DNA of 64,000 nt, from NCBI RefSeq assembly GCF_036802865.1, contig NZ_DAIRVK010000001.1:434001-498000 (forward strand), read 5' to 3'. The notes under the pieces are model-generated. The model did no database searches, was not told the origin of the DNA, and saw only the letters and a program-made list of their open reading frames with translations. Below, piece after piece: positions 44,575-53,848 of this stretch (position 1 is the stretch's first letter; every line of letters starts with the position of its first letter). This stretch comes from Sulfurospirillum sp036802865 (GTDB lineage Bacteria > Campylobacterota > Campylobacteria > Campylobacterales > Sulfurospirillaceae). Made by a program: the position numbers and the translations under genes.

Positions 44575-45396
44575 TTAAATCCATAAATTATCAATGAGGC
44601 GAGTAGTACCGACTTTTGCGCAGACTAAAATGATAGAGTTGCCTATTTCAATAGTGCGTATTGTATCAAAATCACGATTTAAAATCTCCACGTATTCTAC
44701 ATGTAACGTTGAGAGGGTACGTAGCATTTCAGCTTTAATCGTTGCAATATCACGTTCACCTGCAATAATGGCATGTGTTGCCACTTTGAGTGATTCACAT
44801 AGAAGGAGTGCATCTTTGCGTTCGTCTGCATTGAGGTAAACATTACGACTGGAGAGCGCTAAGCCATCATCTTCACGTACAATTTCACACGGGACAATTT
44901 CAAGGTCCAAAAAGAGCGACGCAACCATATTTTGAAGAAGATACAGTTGTTGGGCATCTTTTTTTCCAAAATAGGCACGCGTTGGTTTGGTAAGATTGAA
45001 GAGTTTTAAAACCACACGCAAAACGCCATCGAAATGACCTGGACGCGCTAAACCTTCTAACACATAGGCTTTGGAACTTGGTGCTAAGATGGTCGGTTCC
45101 ATTTTTGAATACATGGCATCAGGATGAGGCATAAACAAAATCGCCACACCCGCAAGTTCACAAATTTTAATATCGGCTTGGGTTCGCTGCGGATAGGTGT
45201 TAAAATCTTCTCCTTCTAAAAATTGTGTTGGATTGACAAAAACAGAGACGATGGTATGCTCATTTTCTAAGATCGATTTTTGTATTAAAGAGAGGTGTCC
45301 GTTGTGCAAGGCTCCCATTGTTGGGACGAAGCCAATGGATCCTTGAAGCTCTCTTCTTGCTTGGGATAATTCTTCAATGGTTTTTACTATTTTCAT
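44575..45396 (-). CDS. panC: Pantothenate synthetase
   Basis: 273 residues from the ATG at 45396. It joins pantoate and beta-alanine with ATP. GFVPTMGALHNGHLSL (HxGH), VSVFVNPTQF, YFGKKDAQQL and LALSSRNVYL are the family motifs. A GTG three codons earlier is possible but has no better ribosome site. It leads a panC-rimO-tilS run on the minus strand, away from panB. The core TACATGTA at 44698-44705 again reads Leu-His-Val. Confidence 0.96.
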   Translation of the reverse strand: MKIVKTIEELSQARRELQGSIGFVPTMGALHNGHLSLIQKSILENEHTIVSVFVNPTQFLEGEDFNTYPQRTQADIKICELAGVAILFMPHPDAMYSKMEPTILAPSSKAYVLEGLARPGHFDGVLRVVLKLFNLTKPTRAYFGKKDAQQLYLLQNMVASLFLDLEIVPCEIVREDDGLALSSRNVYLNADERKDALLLCESLKVATHAIIAGERDIATIKAEMLRTLSTLHVEYVEILNRDFDTIRTIEIGNSIILVCAKVGTTRLIDNLWI

Positions 45397-45417
45397 TTTA
45401 GGCACTTTTGAGTAAAA

Positions 45418-45423
45418 TATAAT
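45418..45423 (+). promoter_or_regulatory. -10 box (TATAAT) of prfB
   Basis: TATAAT 75 bases before the prfB start in the divergent panC-prfB gap. Confidence 0.5.
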
Positions 45424-45497
45424 ACTAGACTTCTAAGAAACAGTTCTTATGAGAGGTCTCTTAAATTGAAGCGAGTATTATAGCAAAAGGAAACCAT

Positions 45498-46592
45498 TTG
45501 GATAGTTACGAATACACCGAACTTCTCAAAAAATTAACCACGAAAGTGGACAACATCGCGCAGATTATTAAGCCAGAGGATCTTACCTTAAGGCTTAAAG
45601 AGATTGAAACGATTGAGCAAAACCCTGAATTTTGGAATGATGCAAAAAAAGCGGCTGAATTACAAAAAGAAAAAACAGCGCTAAACTCTTTACTAAATCG
45701 TTACACCAAAGCTAAAAATGTTGTTGTCGATGCCGTAGATTTATACGAAATGGCAAACAGTGAAAACGATGAAGCAACAGTGGAAGAGCTTTACAAAGAT
45801 GCAGATCATTTGGAAGATCATATTACAAACTTAGAGATTGCCATGATGCTCAGTGGCGAAAATGATAATAAAAACGCCATTATCTCTATTCATCCAGGCG
45901 CAGGTGGTACTGAGAGTCAAGATTGGGCAAGTATTTTGTACCGTATGTACCTTCGATGGGCAGAACGCTTAGGCTTTAAGATTGAAGTACTTGACTACCA
46001 AGAAGGCGAAGAAGCTGGTCTTAAAGATGTCAGTTTTATCATCAGTGGTGAGAATGCGTATGGCTACCTAAAAGTCGAAAATGGTATTCACCGTTTGGTG
46101 CGTATCAGTCCGTTTGATGCCAATGCCAAACGTCATACGTCGTTTAGCTCTGTGATGGTTTCTCCAGAAGTCGATGATGACATCGATATCGTCATTGAAG
46201 ATCGTGACCTTAAAGTGGATACCTATCGTTCAGGTGGTTCAGGTGGACAGCATGTCAATAAAACAGACAGTGCGATTCGTATCACGCACGTACCAACGGG
46301 TATTGTCGTACAGTGTCAAAATGACAGATCTCAGCATAAAAACAGAGCAACTGCTATGAAAATGTTGAAGTCACGTTTGTATGAGCATGAGCTTGAAAAA
46401 CAACAAGCTATTAAAGACGGTGTTGAAAAGAGCGAAATTGGCTGGGGTCATCAGATTCGCAGTTATGTTTTAGCGCCATACCAACAAGTCAAAGACAATC
46501 GTAGCAACATTGCGTACTCTCAAGTCAATAATATTCTAGATGGTGATATTTCAAAAATGATCGAAGACGTGCTTATCGCACAAAAACGCTAA
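45498..46592 (+). CDS. prfB: Peptide chain release factor 2
   Basis: 364 residues. The GGQ peptidyl hydrolysis motif (SGGSGGQHVNKTDSA) and the stop-reading SPF tripeptide (ISPFDAN) mark RF2, which recognises UGA and UAA. The start is TTG with AAAGGA upstream. The reading frame is continuous from the start, so the programmed +1 frameshift that controls prfB in many bacteria is absent. Length is normal. Confidence 0.97.
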   Translation: MDSYEYTELLKKLTTKVDNIAQIIKPEDLTLRLKEIETIEQNPEFWNDAKKAAELQKEKTALNSLLNRYTKAKNVVVDAVDLYEMANSENDEATVEELYKDADHLEDHITNLEIAMMLSGENDNKNAIISIHPGAGGTESQDWASILYRMYLRWAERLGFKIEVLDYQEGEEAGLKDVSFIISGENAYGYLKVENGIHRLVRISPFDANAKRHTSFSSVMVSPEVDDDIDIVIEDRDLKVDTYRSGGSGGQHVNKTDSAIRITHVPTGIVVQCQNDRSQHKNRATAMKMLKSRLYEHELEKQQAIKDGVEKSEIGWGHQIRSYVLAPYQQVKDNRSNIAYSQVNNILDGDISKMIEDVLIAQKR

Positions 46593-46604
46593 TAAAGGAT
46601 TACA

Positions 46605-46928
46605 ATGCAAAAACAAGCAATCTTAACACAACTAGGTTACAGTGTCACTCCAAACGCAGAAGCGCAACTTGAGCGCGTTATAAACAATACCATAGGCTTT
46701 GAGCATATTGAAAAACATCTCATCGCACTCCATGACGCACTTAAAGTGCATCACTCTTTTGTGGCACTGTCTAGTAACAAAGATTACTTCAAAATCAAAA
46801 ACGAAGCTACGGGTGCTGAGTTGATTGATGAGGTCAATGAAATGATCAGCAAATGGGCAGCAAAATACAAAATTACTTTGGAAAAAGTTCCTAACAAAAA
46901 CACCTATTATGTCATAGGTTATAAATAA
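46605..46928 (+). CDS. Conserved hypothetical protein downstream of prfB
   Basis: 107 residues, mostly helical, with no signal peptide or membrane helix. It shows no motif that I recognise. It lies 12 bases after prfB with AAAGGA before the ATG, and 12 bases before a DUF945-type gene, so it is likely on the prfB transcript. It is intact and uses codons like its neighbours, which supports a real gene. Confidence 0.65.
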   Translation: MQKQAILTQLGYSVTPNAEAQLERVINNTIGFEHIEKHLIALHDALKVHHSFVALSSNKDYFKIKNEATGAELIDEVNEMISKWAAKYKITLEKVPNKNTYYVIGYK

Positions 46929-46940
46929 CAAAGGCTCTTT

Positions 46941-48335
46941 ATGTTTAAGACAAAATATCTGATTATTTCTTCTGTCGTTGTAGCGGCCTTAGCTGTTACG
47001 CCACTTATCGTTTCTCAAAAAGTCGATAGTGTCATTGCAACAAACAGTGCTTTGCTGGAAAAAAATGGTTTAAAGCAGGACATTTTGAGTAAAAGCGGCT
47101 ATTTGACAGGCAAAAGAGCGTTTAGCCTTGAAGTCGTTGATGCAAAAAAAGCACGTGACTTTTTACTCGCCCAACTCGTTGAAAAAAATGCACAATACAA
47201 GCTTTTTGCCCAAAGCCTCAAAGAGGAGAGTGATGCTGGAATTAATAGCGTGTTAGATGGATTGAAATTTAAAGGAGAGATGACAAACTCTAACTTCTTA
47301 CCAAGTGATGTGGACGTTTCATTATCTCTAGATCAACTCCCAAAATCGCTTCAAGAAGAGCTTGCGAATGATAAAGAGGCAAGCGATATTATTTTACCAC
47401 TCTTAGCACGTGGTGTCATTGCGGTAGATATGACGTTTAGTAGCGATCAAAAGCTCAAAGAGCTTAAACTCAAAGACATTAAAGAAGAGATCAAATCAGA
47501 AGGTGCAACGCTCAACGTTGATACGCAAAAGCAGATGATTTCGCTTAACCAACGAGGCGATGTTGTACAAGGTGTTTTAGGTGTTGCTCAACAAAACCTT
47601 GGCGTAAGTGGCGAAATGTTTATGCTCAAAAGTGAGCTCAAAGATTTTATCTATAACTTTAGTTACAAAGATGACCTTAACAACAAAGGCGATATTAGCA
47701 TTGGCAAATACGTACTTGAAATTAACGATGAATACACCAATGTCAAATTTGATCTTGGAAGTCTCAAAGCGAATAGTAGCGTCGAAGATGTGAAAAAAGA
47801 CCTTCAAATCAAAGCTGACTATACACTTGATAACATTGCATTGCTTAATAGCACGGAAGATGTGAAGCTTGAAAAACTCTTTTTCAAACTCTTTTTAAGA
47901 GGAATTAACGCAGACACAATCAAAAAAGTGCAAGCGGATTACAACACGCTTCTTTTGGGTGCAACGCCTGTTGAAGATAAAGTGCTCATTGATGATTTTG
48001 TAGCGCTTATCAATCATGGGGTAAAAGTTGATCTTGGTATCACGTTTAAAGGCTTAACCACAGAGATAGTTAACCTTAAAGATGTGAGTGTTGATACTAC
48101 CCTAGAGATAGCTCAAAACAGCTACAGCGATAAAGAGAGTCCACTAGCACTTCTTGGGCTTTTGGATGTTACCTCAAAAGTAAAAGTTCACAAAGATGAC
48201 CGCGAAACACTCGAAGCTATGGGCTTAACTTCAGCTGATGACTTCGCACTTGGCAAGTCTGAGGGTGATTTTTTCATTTATGAAATTGCAATGAAAAAAG
48301 GGATCATCAGTGTTAACGGTAAAGTGATCCAATAA
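46941..48335 (+). CDS. DUF945 (YdgA-like) family protein
   Basis: 464 residues. An N-terminal hydrophobic segment (about 5-25) acts as signal anchor, and the rest is a long beta-rich region facing the periplasm. The opening pattern (hydrophobic helix, then a short helix, GLKQDILSKSGYLTGKRAFSLEV) and the repetitive strands are as in DUF945/YdgA proteins, which have no established function. The ribosome site is poor. Gene order suggests co-transcription with the preceding small gene and the EI24-type gene. Confidence 0.6.
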   Translation: MFKTKYLIISSVVVAALAVTPLIVSQKVDSVIATNSALLEKNGLKQDILSKSGYLTGKRAFSLEVVDAKKARDFLLAQLVEKNAQYKLFAQSLKEESDAGINSVLDGLKFKGEMTNSNFLPSDVDVSLSLDQLPKSLQEELANDKEASDIILPLLARGVIAVDMTFSSDQKLKELKLKDIKEEIKSEGATLNVDTQKQMISLNQRGDVVQGVLGVAQQNLGVSGEMFMLKSELKDFIYNFSYKDDLNNKGDISIGKYVLEINDEYTNVKFDLGSLKANSSVEDVKKDLQIKADYTLDNIALLNSTEDVKLEKLFFKLFLRGINADTIKKVQADYNTLLLGATPVEDKVLIDDFVALINHGVKVDLGITFKGLTTEIVNLKDVSVDTTLEIAQNSYSDKESPLALLGLLDVTSKVKVHKDDRETLEAMGLTSADDFALGKSEGDFFIYEIAMKKGIISVNGKVIQ

Positions 48336-48340
48336 TTTCA

Positions 48341-49087
48341 ATGAACACAACCTCAAAAACAAATATTTTTGCGCTTGCTCTTGGAGATACACTTTCTCCA
48401 AGAGTTTTGCTTGTCTCTTTACTCTCTTTTGTCTTAACCATTATTGTTTTCATTGGAGCTATTTGGCTTTTATTTGGAGGCATGGGTGCTTTATCTGCAT
48501 GGATAGCGCAAAGTTTGCAAAGTTTTGAGGGAAGCATCGAGCAGAGTTGGTTTTTGAGTATGGTTTCACTTATTTTCATCACCAAAACCATTGTAGCCAT
48601 TCTCTTCTTTTTTACGTCTGCAATGGTAACATACTATCTTTTTCTAATGGTTTATTCGGTTATTGTAGGACTTTTTGCAGGCTATTTTATTAAAGAGATA
48701 AGCTCCATTTATTACCCAAGCGTCAAGTTTTTGGGTATGGGGGTTATGAGCTATCTTTGGATGGTGTTTAAAACGCTTTTATGGACAACCCTGATGTTTG
48801 TCTTGCTCTCACCTTTGGTCTTTGTTCCACTGTTCAATTTTGCACTTTTGTTGCCGGTGTTTTATCTGTTTCATAAACTTTTAGTTTTGGATGTGGCTTC
48901 GATGGTGAATTCGCGTGAAGAGTACAAAGAGTTAAAACGATTGTATGCAGGGCAAATGAGAGGAATTTCTTTGGTCTGTTTTGCGCTGACCATCATTCCA
49001 TTTTTAGGTGTCGTGATTTATCCGTATTATGTGATTGTTATGAGTCACTTTGTGTTTCGTAAAACGGAGGCATTACGGGCTTCTTAA
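48341..49087 (+). CDS. EI24/CysZ-like membrane protein
   Basis: 248 residues and about six membrane helices. FALALGDTLSPRVLLVSLLSF at the start, the long helical middle, and the late YAGQMRGISLVCFALTIIPFLGVVIYPYYVIVMSH are like the EI24 domain family (CysZ sulfate uptake in enterics). No sulfur-assimilation gene lies nearby, so the substrate is open. It converges on the asparaginase-like gene with a 4-base overlap at the 3' ends. Confidence 0.65.
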   Translation: MNTTSKTNIFALALGDTLSPRVLLVSLLSFVLTIIVFIGAIWLLFGGMGALSAWIAQSLQSFEGSIEQSWFLSMVSLIFITKTIVAILFFFTSAMVTYYLFLMVYSVIVGLFAGYFIKEISSIYYPSVKFLGMGVMSYLWMVFKTLLWTTLMFVLLSPLVFVPLFNFALLLPVFYLFHKLLVLDVASMVNSREEYKELKRLYAGQMRGISLVCFALTIIPFLGVVIYPYYVIVMSHFVFRKTEALRAS

Positions 49088-49578
49088 CAAAGCTCGAAAA
49101 TGCCTTTTGATCGGTTTTTATAAATGCTTCCATGACATGCGATTGCTCCATGCATGGCAAGATTGACTCCATTTTTCTCTCTGCACATCAAATCACCCAA
49201 TGCCATCATAAAGTTAGCGGTTGCCTCTACGGTATCGATGCTATAAGGAACCATTGCACCTGTGAGCGTGATGATTTTATCTTTTACATGTAGCGCTAAA
49301 AAGGTTGCGGTAACATCCATGGTATCTGTGCCATGCACAATCAAAATTTTACGACATGGTGAGGTTTTAATGGTCTTTACGATTAACTCTCGATCCATTT
49401 CGCTCATTTCAAGACTATCTTTATGAATGATATTTAAAAGCTCATACGACGTATTGTGACAATACTGCAAAATAGCTTCCAAGGCTATTCCATCTTGTGG
49501 AACTTCAAGTTCACCTTTAAGTGGATTGTAGCGTTTGTTGAACGTACCGCCAGTATTGATGATAAGAATTTTTTCCAT
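49084..49578 (-). CDS. Half-length asparaginase-domain protein
   Basis: 164 residues, against about 330 for type I or II L-asparaginases. It contains only the N-terminal catalytic half: INTGGTFNK with the nucleophilic threonine, HGTDTMD, and the LTGAMVPYSIDTVEATANFMMAL segment. The C-terminal domain is absent and no remnant is visible downstream, where the EI24-type gene begins, so it appears to be a stable short form. Activity is uncertain. It follows dnaX by 2 bases. TTTACATGTAGC at 49283-49294 encodes Leu-His-Val-Lys. Confidence 0.75.
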   Translation of the reverse strand: MEKILIINTGGTFNKRYNPLKGELEVPQDGIALEAILQYCHNTSYELLNIIHKDSLEMSEMDRELIVKTIKTSPCRKILIVHGTDTMDVTATFLALHVKDKIITLTGAMVPYSIDTVEATANFMMALGDLMCREKNGVNLAMHGAIACHGSIYKNRSKGIFELC

Positions 49579-49580
49579 GT

Positions 49581-51263
49581 TTAAACTTTTTGTCGAATTT
49601 GAATTTTTTGAGGATCAAAAAGCTCTGTTGCTCTTTGAACAAAAGGGGTGTTAAGAACTTCTTTGGCGTCAATTTCAACTTTCCCTGCCATCATTGCACC
49701 CGTTGCACAACTTTCACTTTGTGGTTCGTTGTCAAACTCAAGGCTTTCCATCATAGAAGAACTTTGATCATTTGCACTGAGTTCTGCTTCACTCATTTGT
49801 GCTTCATAGTTAGGGTCAAACGAAGGCTCAGGTTGTGGCTCTGATGGAAGTGCTTGGATTTTATTGATTTTTATTTTTGTTTCTAAGCCGAAAACTTCTT
49901 GTACAAAATGTTTGATGATGCTGTAGTACGTATTGAGTGTTTTACTCGCTTCGCCTTCCGCACTTGAGGTGAGGGTGAGTTGCTCATCTTCAAAGCTTAC
50001 AAAACGAATGCAATTTTTGAAACATTCACCCAGTTCTGCGTTACGGTCAAGTAGTTTGTCGCAAAGGCGTTCAAACAGCATTCCTGACGTGACACCTTGA
50101 TCTTTTACCTGTAAAACTTCTTCGACTACCTCAGGCTCTGTAAGAGGTGTTTCCGCGCTTTGCGCTACTTCGGCTTTAACATGTGATGCAGGGAGTCTAA
50201 ATTTCTCATTTTCAAGTGAATCTATCATCTCTTCGATGGTTTTGATGTTGGTTGCTTCGATCATTTTAAAGAAAATCAATGAAAGCACAAACCCATTGTT
50301 GGCATTGATGTAAAGAAGGCTTTTGGATTCACTTAATATTTTGAAAAAACGCTCATATAAAAGGGTTGAAAAACGGCGATCTTGTGCAAAAAAAGCATTT
50401 TTAAGATAGGCGATTAATTCATCAATGACAATTTCACACTCATAACTTTCAAGCTCTTTAATGATATGGAGCATTTCATTTTTATTGCCACTTAAAATAG
50501 CGGTAAAGATAGTCTCTAATTGGTTTGGATCAAGAAGTCCCAGCATCGTTGCCACATTCTCTGGGGTAATGTAGCCTTTGGAAAAAATAATGGCTTGATC
50601 TAAAAGTGTCAAAGTGTCACGAAGTGAGCCATTTCCAGCACGAGAGAGCATTTCAAGTGCTTCTTTTTCGTACTCGATGTTTTCAAGATTGAGTATATGG
50701 CAGAGGTGATTAACAACATCGCTTTGTTTGATCTGTTTAAATCTAAAATGTTGAGCACGCGATAAAATCGTTGCAGGCAGTTTTAAAGGATCAGTCGTTG
50801 CAAGGATAAATTTAACATAACTTGGAGGCTCTTCCAATGTTTTCAAAAGCGCATTAAACGCTTGAGTGGTCAGCATATGGACTTCATCGATGATGAAGAT
50901 TTTGAAACGAGCACTGGTGGGTTTGTATTTGGTACTCTCGATCAATTCACGAATATCGTCAATTCCTCGGTTAGATGCGGCATCCATTTCGATGATGTCG
51001 ATGTGACGGTTTTCGTTGGCACTGAGACAGTGTTCACACACTTCGCATGGCGTAGACGTTGGACCTTGGTCGCATACGAGCGCTTTAGCAAAGATACGCG
51101 CTGTTGAAGTCTTTCCGCTACCTCTAAGTCCTGAAAAGAGATAGGCGTGTGAGAGCCTATCTTGGTTAAGTGCTAATGAAAGTGTTTGGGTGATAGACTC
51201 TTGGCCGATCAACTTTTCAAACGAGGAAGGACGATATTTTAGAGCAAGTACTTGATGTGACAC
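49581..51263 (-). CDS. dnaX: DNA polymerase III subunits gamma/tau
   Basis: 560 residues. AAA+ motifs: Walker A GLRGSGKTSTAR, four zinc cysteines in CDQGPTSTPCEVCEHC, Walker B IFIIDEVHML, and the SRAQHFRF region. It is the motor of the clamp loader; the C-terminal part, from about residue 360, would correspond to tau. I saw no long A run that would suggest a programmed frameshift to gamma. It starts with GTG. It lies downstream of rho on the same strand, separated by the hairpin repeat. Confidence 0.95.
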   Translation of the reverse strand: MSHQVLALKYRPSSFEKLIGQESITQTLSLALNQDRLSHAYLFSGLRGSGKTSTARIFAKALVCDQGPTSTPCEVCEHCLSANENRHIDIIEMDAASNRGIDDIRELIESTKYKPTSARFKIFIIDEVHMLTTQAFNALLKTLEEPPSYVKFILATTDPLKLPATILSRAQHFRFKQIKQSDVVNHLCHILNLENIEYEKEALEMLSRAGNGSLRDTLTLLDQAIIFSKGYITPENVATMLGLLDPNQLETIFTAILSGNKNEMLHIIKELESYECEIVIDELIAYLKNAFFAQDRRFSTLLYERFFKILSESKSLLYINANNGFVLSLIFFKMIEATNIKTIEEMIDSLENEKFRLPASHVKAEVAQSAETPLTEPEVVEEVLQVKDQGVTSGMLFERLCDKLLDRNAELGECFKNCIRFVSFEDEQLTLTSSAEGEASKTLNTYYSIIKHFVQEVFGLETKIKINKIQALPSEPQPEPSFDPNYEAQMSEAELSANDQSSSMMESLEFDNEPQSESCATGAMMAGKVEIDAKEVLNTPFVQRATELFDPQKIQIRQKV

Positions 51264-51325
51264 GTAAAGACCTTTGTCTGATTTATAACCAATTTTACAC
51301 TATTTTGAGATTTTTTCCAAAACCT

Positions 51326-51400
51326 CATTCTGCCAACATTGTTGGCAAGCTATAGTGCCATAGTGGCTAACGTAGTCAAAAAAGCTTTGCTTTTTTGACA
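51326..51400. repeat. Intergenic multi-hairpin repeat, copy B, with rho terminator
   Basis: Starts with CATTCTGC and has three perfect hairpins: GCCAAC-ATT-GTTGGC (51332-51346), GCCA-TAG-TGGC (51357-51367) and GTCAAAAAAGC-TTT-GCTTTTTTGAC (51375-51399). The third, 28 bases past the rho stop on the minus strand, has a T-rich 3' arm and could terminate rho. The second pairs the same way as copy A (2871-2881) despite base changes in both arms. Confidence 0.6.
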
Positions 51401-51426
51401 TTCTGAACTAGGCTTTAAAAAAAAGT

Positions 51427-52842
51427 CTAGTCATTCATAATCGAAAGTAGTTCTTCATTGTCCTTGGTTTTAAGCATCTTAGCATACAAGAATTTAAGTG
51501 CTTCAATGTCATCCATTTGGCTAATAGCACTTCTAAGTGCCCAGATTTTTTGAAGACGATCAGGGGTGAGAAGAAGTTCTTCTTTACGTGTTCCTGATTT
51601 CATGATGTTAATCGCAGGGTAAATACGACGATCGGAGATATTTCTATCGAGAACGATTTCGCTGTTACCCGTACCTTTGAACTCTTCAAAGATAACTTCG
51701 TCCATTCGACTTCCAGTCTCAATCAATGCGGTTGAAATGATGGTCAAACTACCGCCATCTTCGATATTTCTCGCCGCACCAAAGAAACGTTTTGGTTTAT
51801 GTAGAGCGTTCGCATCCACACCACCACTGAGTACTTTACCACTTGAAGGCGTTACCGTATTGTAAGCACGCGCAAGACGGGTAATAGAATCTAAAAGGAT
51901 AATGACATCTTTGCCCATCTCAACGCGACGTTTTGCTTTTTCGATAACAAGGTTTGCTACGCGAACATGGTTCGATGCTGGCATATCAAAGGTAGAGCTA
52001 TACACTTCACCTTGAACACAGCGTTGCATATCGGTTACCTCTTCTGGGCGCTCATCGACAAGTAAAACGATGAGTTCTGACTCAGGGTGATTACGAGCAA
52101 TTCCGTGTGCAAGTTCTTTCATAAGTTCCGTTTTACCACTTCGTGGAGGTGCAACGATTAGACCACGTTGTCCTTTACCAATTGGGGTAAAGAGGTCAAG
52201 TACACGACCAGTGATTTTCATCGGATCGTATTCAAGTTTGATTTTTTCGGTTGGATAAAGGGGTGTTAGGTTTTCAAAAAGAGGGCGTTTTTTGCTCTCT
52301 GCAAGAGGTAAGTAGTTGATCGCTTCGATTTTAAGAAGGGCGTAGTAACGCTCTTGATCTTTGGGAGGTCTAACTTGTCCTGTGACGATGTCACCGGTAC
52401 GAAGTGCAAATTTTTTGACTTGAGTACTGCTTACATAGGCGTCATTGGCACTGTCTGAAAAGTTGGCGTCCGTAGCACGTAAGAAGCCATAACCTTCACC
52501 AGCAATCTCTAAGATGCCCGTAAATAGGATAAATCCGCCTTGGTTGACTTGTGATTTTAAGATTTCAAACATCAAATCTTGGCGTTTTAATTCATTTGGA
52601 TTTTCGATGCCAAGTTCAGTTGCGATCTCTAAAAGTTTTTCAAGAGGAGTGGTTCTAAGACCCTCAATTTTGTAGCCATCAACAGGAACGTGGGTTCGTG
52701 ATTTGTTATAGTGAGTTGGTTTTGCTTGGACGTTTCCGTTAGTGTTACCGTTTGGTTGGGCTGAATTTGCGCAGGTTTGATTGTTTGAGGTAGGAGTGTT
52801 TCCGCTCATTGTGCCTTCTTTGTTGTTAGTTTGATCGTTCAT
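51427..52842 (-). CDS. rho: Transcription termination factor Rho
   Basis: 471 residues. The N-terminal RNA-binding region (about 55-180), Walker A APPRSGKT (231-238), the LLVDERPEEVTDM region, and the Q and R loops (DSITRLARAYN, FFGAARNIE) are intact. Rho is the RNA-dependent ATPase that ends transcription. The first 46 residues are an extra low-complexity tail with 12 asparagines and many Gly, Thr and Gln, probably disordered. A second in-frame ATG is at residue 12 but has no better ribosome site. Confidence 0.96.
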   Translation of the reverse strand: MNDQTNNKEGTMSGNTPTSNNQTCANSAQPNGNTNGNVQAKPTHYNKSRTHVPVDGYKIEGLRTTPLEKLLEIATELGIENPNELKRQDLMFEILKSQVNQGGFILFTGILEIAGEGYGFLRATDANFSDSANDAYVSSTQVKKFALRTGDIVTGQVRPPKDQERYYALLKIEAINYLPLAESKKRPLFENLTPLYPTEKIKLEYDPMKITGRVLDLFTPIGKGQRGLIVAPPRSGKTELMKELAHGIARNHPESELIVLLVDERPEEVTDMQRCVQGEVYSSTFDMPASNHVRVANLVIEKAKRRVEMGKDVIILLDSITRLARAYNTVTPSSGKVLSGGVDANALHKPKRFFGAARNIEDGGSLTIISTALIETGSRMDEVIFEEFKGTGNSEIVLDRNISDRRIYPAINIMKSGTRKEELLLTPDRLQKIWALRSAISQMDDIEALKFLYAKMLKTKDNEELLSIMND

Positions 52843-53042
52843 GAAGCTAGAGTCTCTTGTATGGTGAAAGGATTCCCAAAGTATAGAGTTGCTTGAGTCG
52901 ATTGTTATGAGACTACTTTGTGAGAATTCTAAAAAGTAGTGATGGCGTAATTTTAGTCAAAGCGAAAGGATTTGTCAAGGTGGGCTAAAGAGAAAAAAGA
53001 TAAAATGGCGCTCATAAATTGTGAACAGCAAAGAAGTGAAAA

Positions 53043-53720
53043 ATGAATGATTTAGCGCATTTGGCGATTATTATGGATGGTAATGGAAGATGGGCACAGC
53101 GTCAAGGCAAAGAGCGCTCATATGGGCATAAAGAAGGGGCTAAAAAGGTACGGGAGATTACCAAATATGCTGCAAAAATTGGCATTCGCTATTTGACACT
53201 TTATGCCTTTAGTACCGAAAATTGGGATCGTCCTAAAGCGGAAGTTACCGTTTTGATGAAACTTCTCTCCAAATACCTTCGCAGTGAAATTCCAACGCTC
53301 TTAGAAAATAATATTCGTTTTGATGTCATTGGCGATATGAGCAAATTTTCTGCTTCGCTTCAAAAAGAGATCGCTTATGCTAAAGAGATGACGGCACACT
53401 GTACAGGGCTTCGCCAAATCCTTGCTATCAATTACGGGGCACACGATGAAATCCTTCGCGCTATCAACAAATCTATACAGACAAACGGTGAAATCACCAA
53501 AGAAATTTTAGAGTCCAACCTTGACACAGCAGGTATTCCTGATGTCGATGTCCTCATTCGTACAGGGGGTGACTGCCGCCTTTCCAACTTCTTACTCTGG
53601 CAAGCAGCTTACGCAGAACTTTTCTTTAGTAAAACCCTTTGGCCAGACTTTTCCGTGGGAGAACTTGAAACAATTATTTCGGAATACAAATCAACCGAAA
53701 GAAGGTATGGCAAGATTTAA
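53043..53720 (+). CDS. uppS: Undecaprenyl diphosphate synthase
   Basis: 225 residues, cis-prenyltransferase. IIMDGNGRWAQ (catalytic Asp), TLYAFSTENW, DVLIRTGGDCRLSNFLLWQAAYAELFF and the metal-binding WPDF end are all present. It makes the lipid carrier for cell-wall and surface polysaccharide synthesis. It is divergent from rho, with 200 bases between, and stands alone. Confidence 0.96.
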   Translation: MNDLAHLAIIMDGNGRWAQRQGKERSYGHKEGAKKVREITKYAAKIGIRYLTLYAFSTENWDRPKAEVTVLMKLLSKYLRSEIPTLLENNIRFDVIGDMSKFSASLQKEIAYAKEMTAHCTGLRQILAINYGAHDEILRAINKSIQTNGEITKEILESNLDTAGIPDVDVLIRTGGDCRLSNFLLWQAAYAELFFSKTLWPDFSVGELETIISEYKSTERRYGKI

Positions 53721-53754
53721 CTATAGAACAAAATCGTGACACTTTAAAATTTGC

Positions 53755-53760
53755 TATAAT
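53755..53760 (+). promoter_or_regulatory. Extended -10 promoter of the PhnD-GGDEF-EAL gene
   Basis: TTGCTATAAT contains TGnTATAAT, 88 bases before the ATG at 53849, which leaves an AT-rich leader of about 80 bases. Confidence 0.5.
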
Positions 53761-53848
53761 TAGAAAGAATTACAAATATTACTAAACAAAATAGTGTTAT
53801 ACTTACATGTTGGTCGTTTGATGATTCGTTAAATTATAGTGAGTTGTC

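Noticed and set aside
45498..46592. Programmed +1 frameshift in prfB
   Set aside because: The reading frame is continuous from the TTG start, with no internal in-frame UGA near the start.
49581..51263. Programmed frameshift in dnaX giving gamma
   Set aside because: I saw no long A run followed by a hairpin near the gamma/tau border, so I do not claim one.
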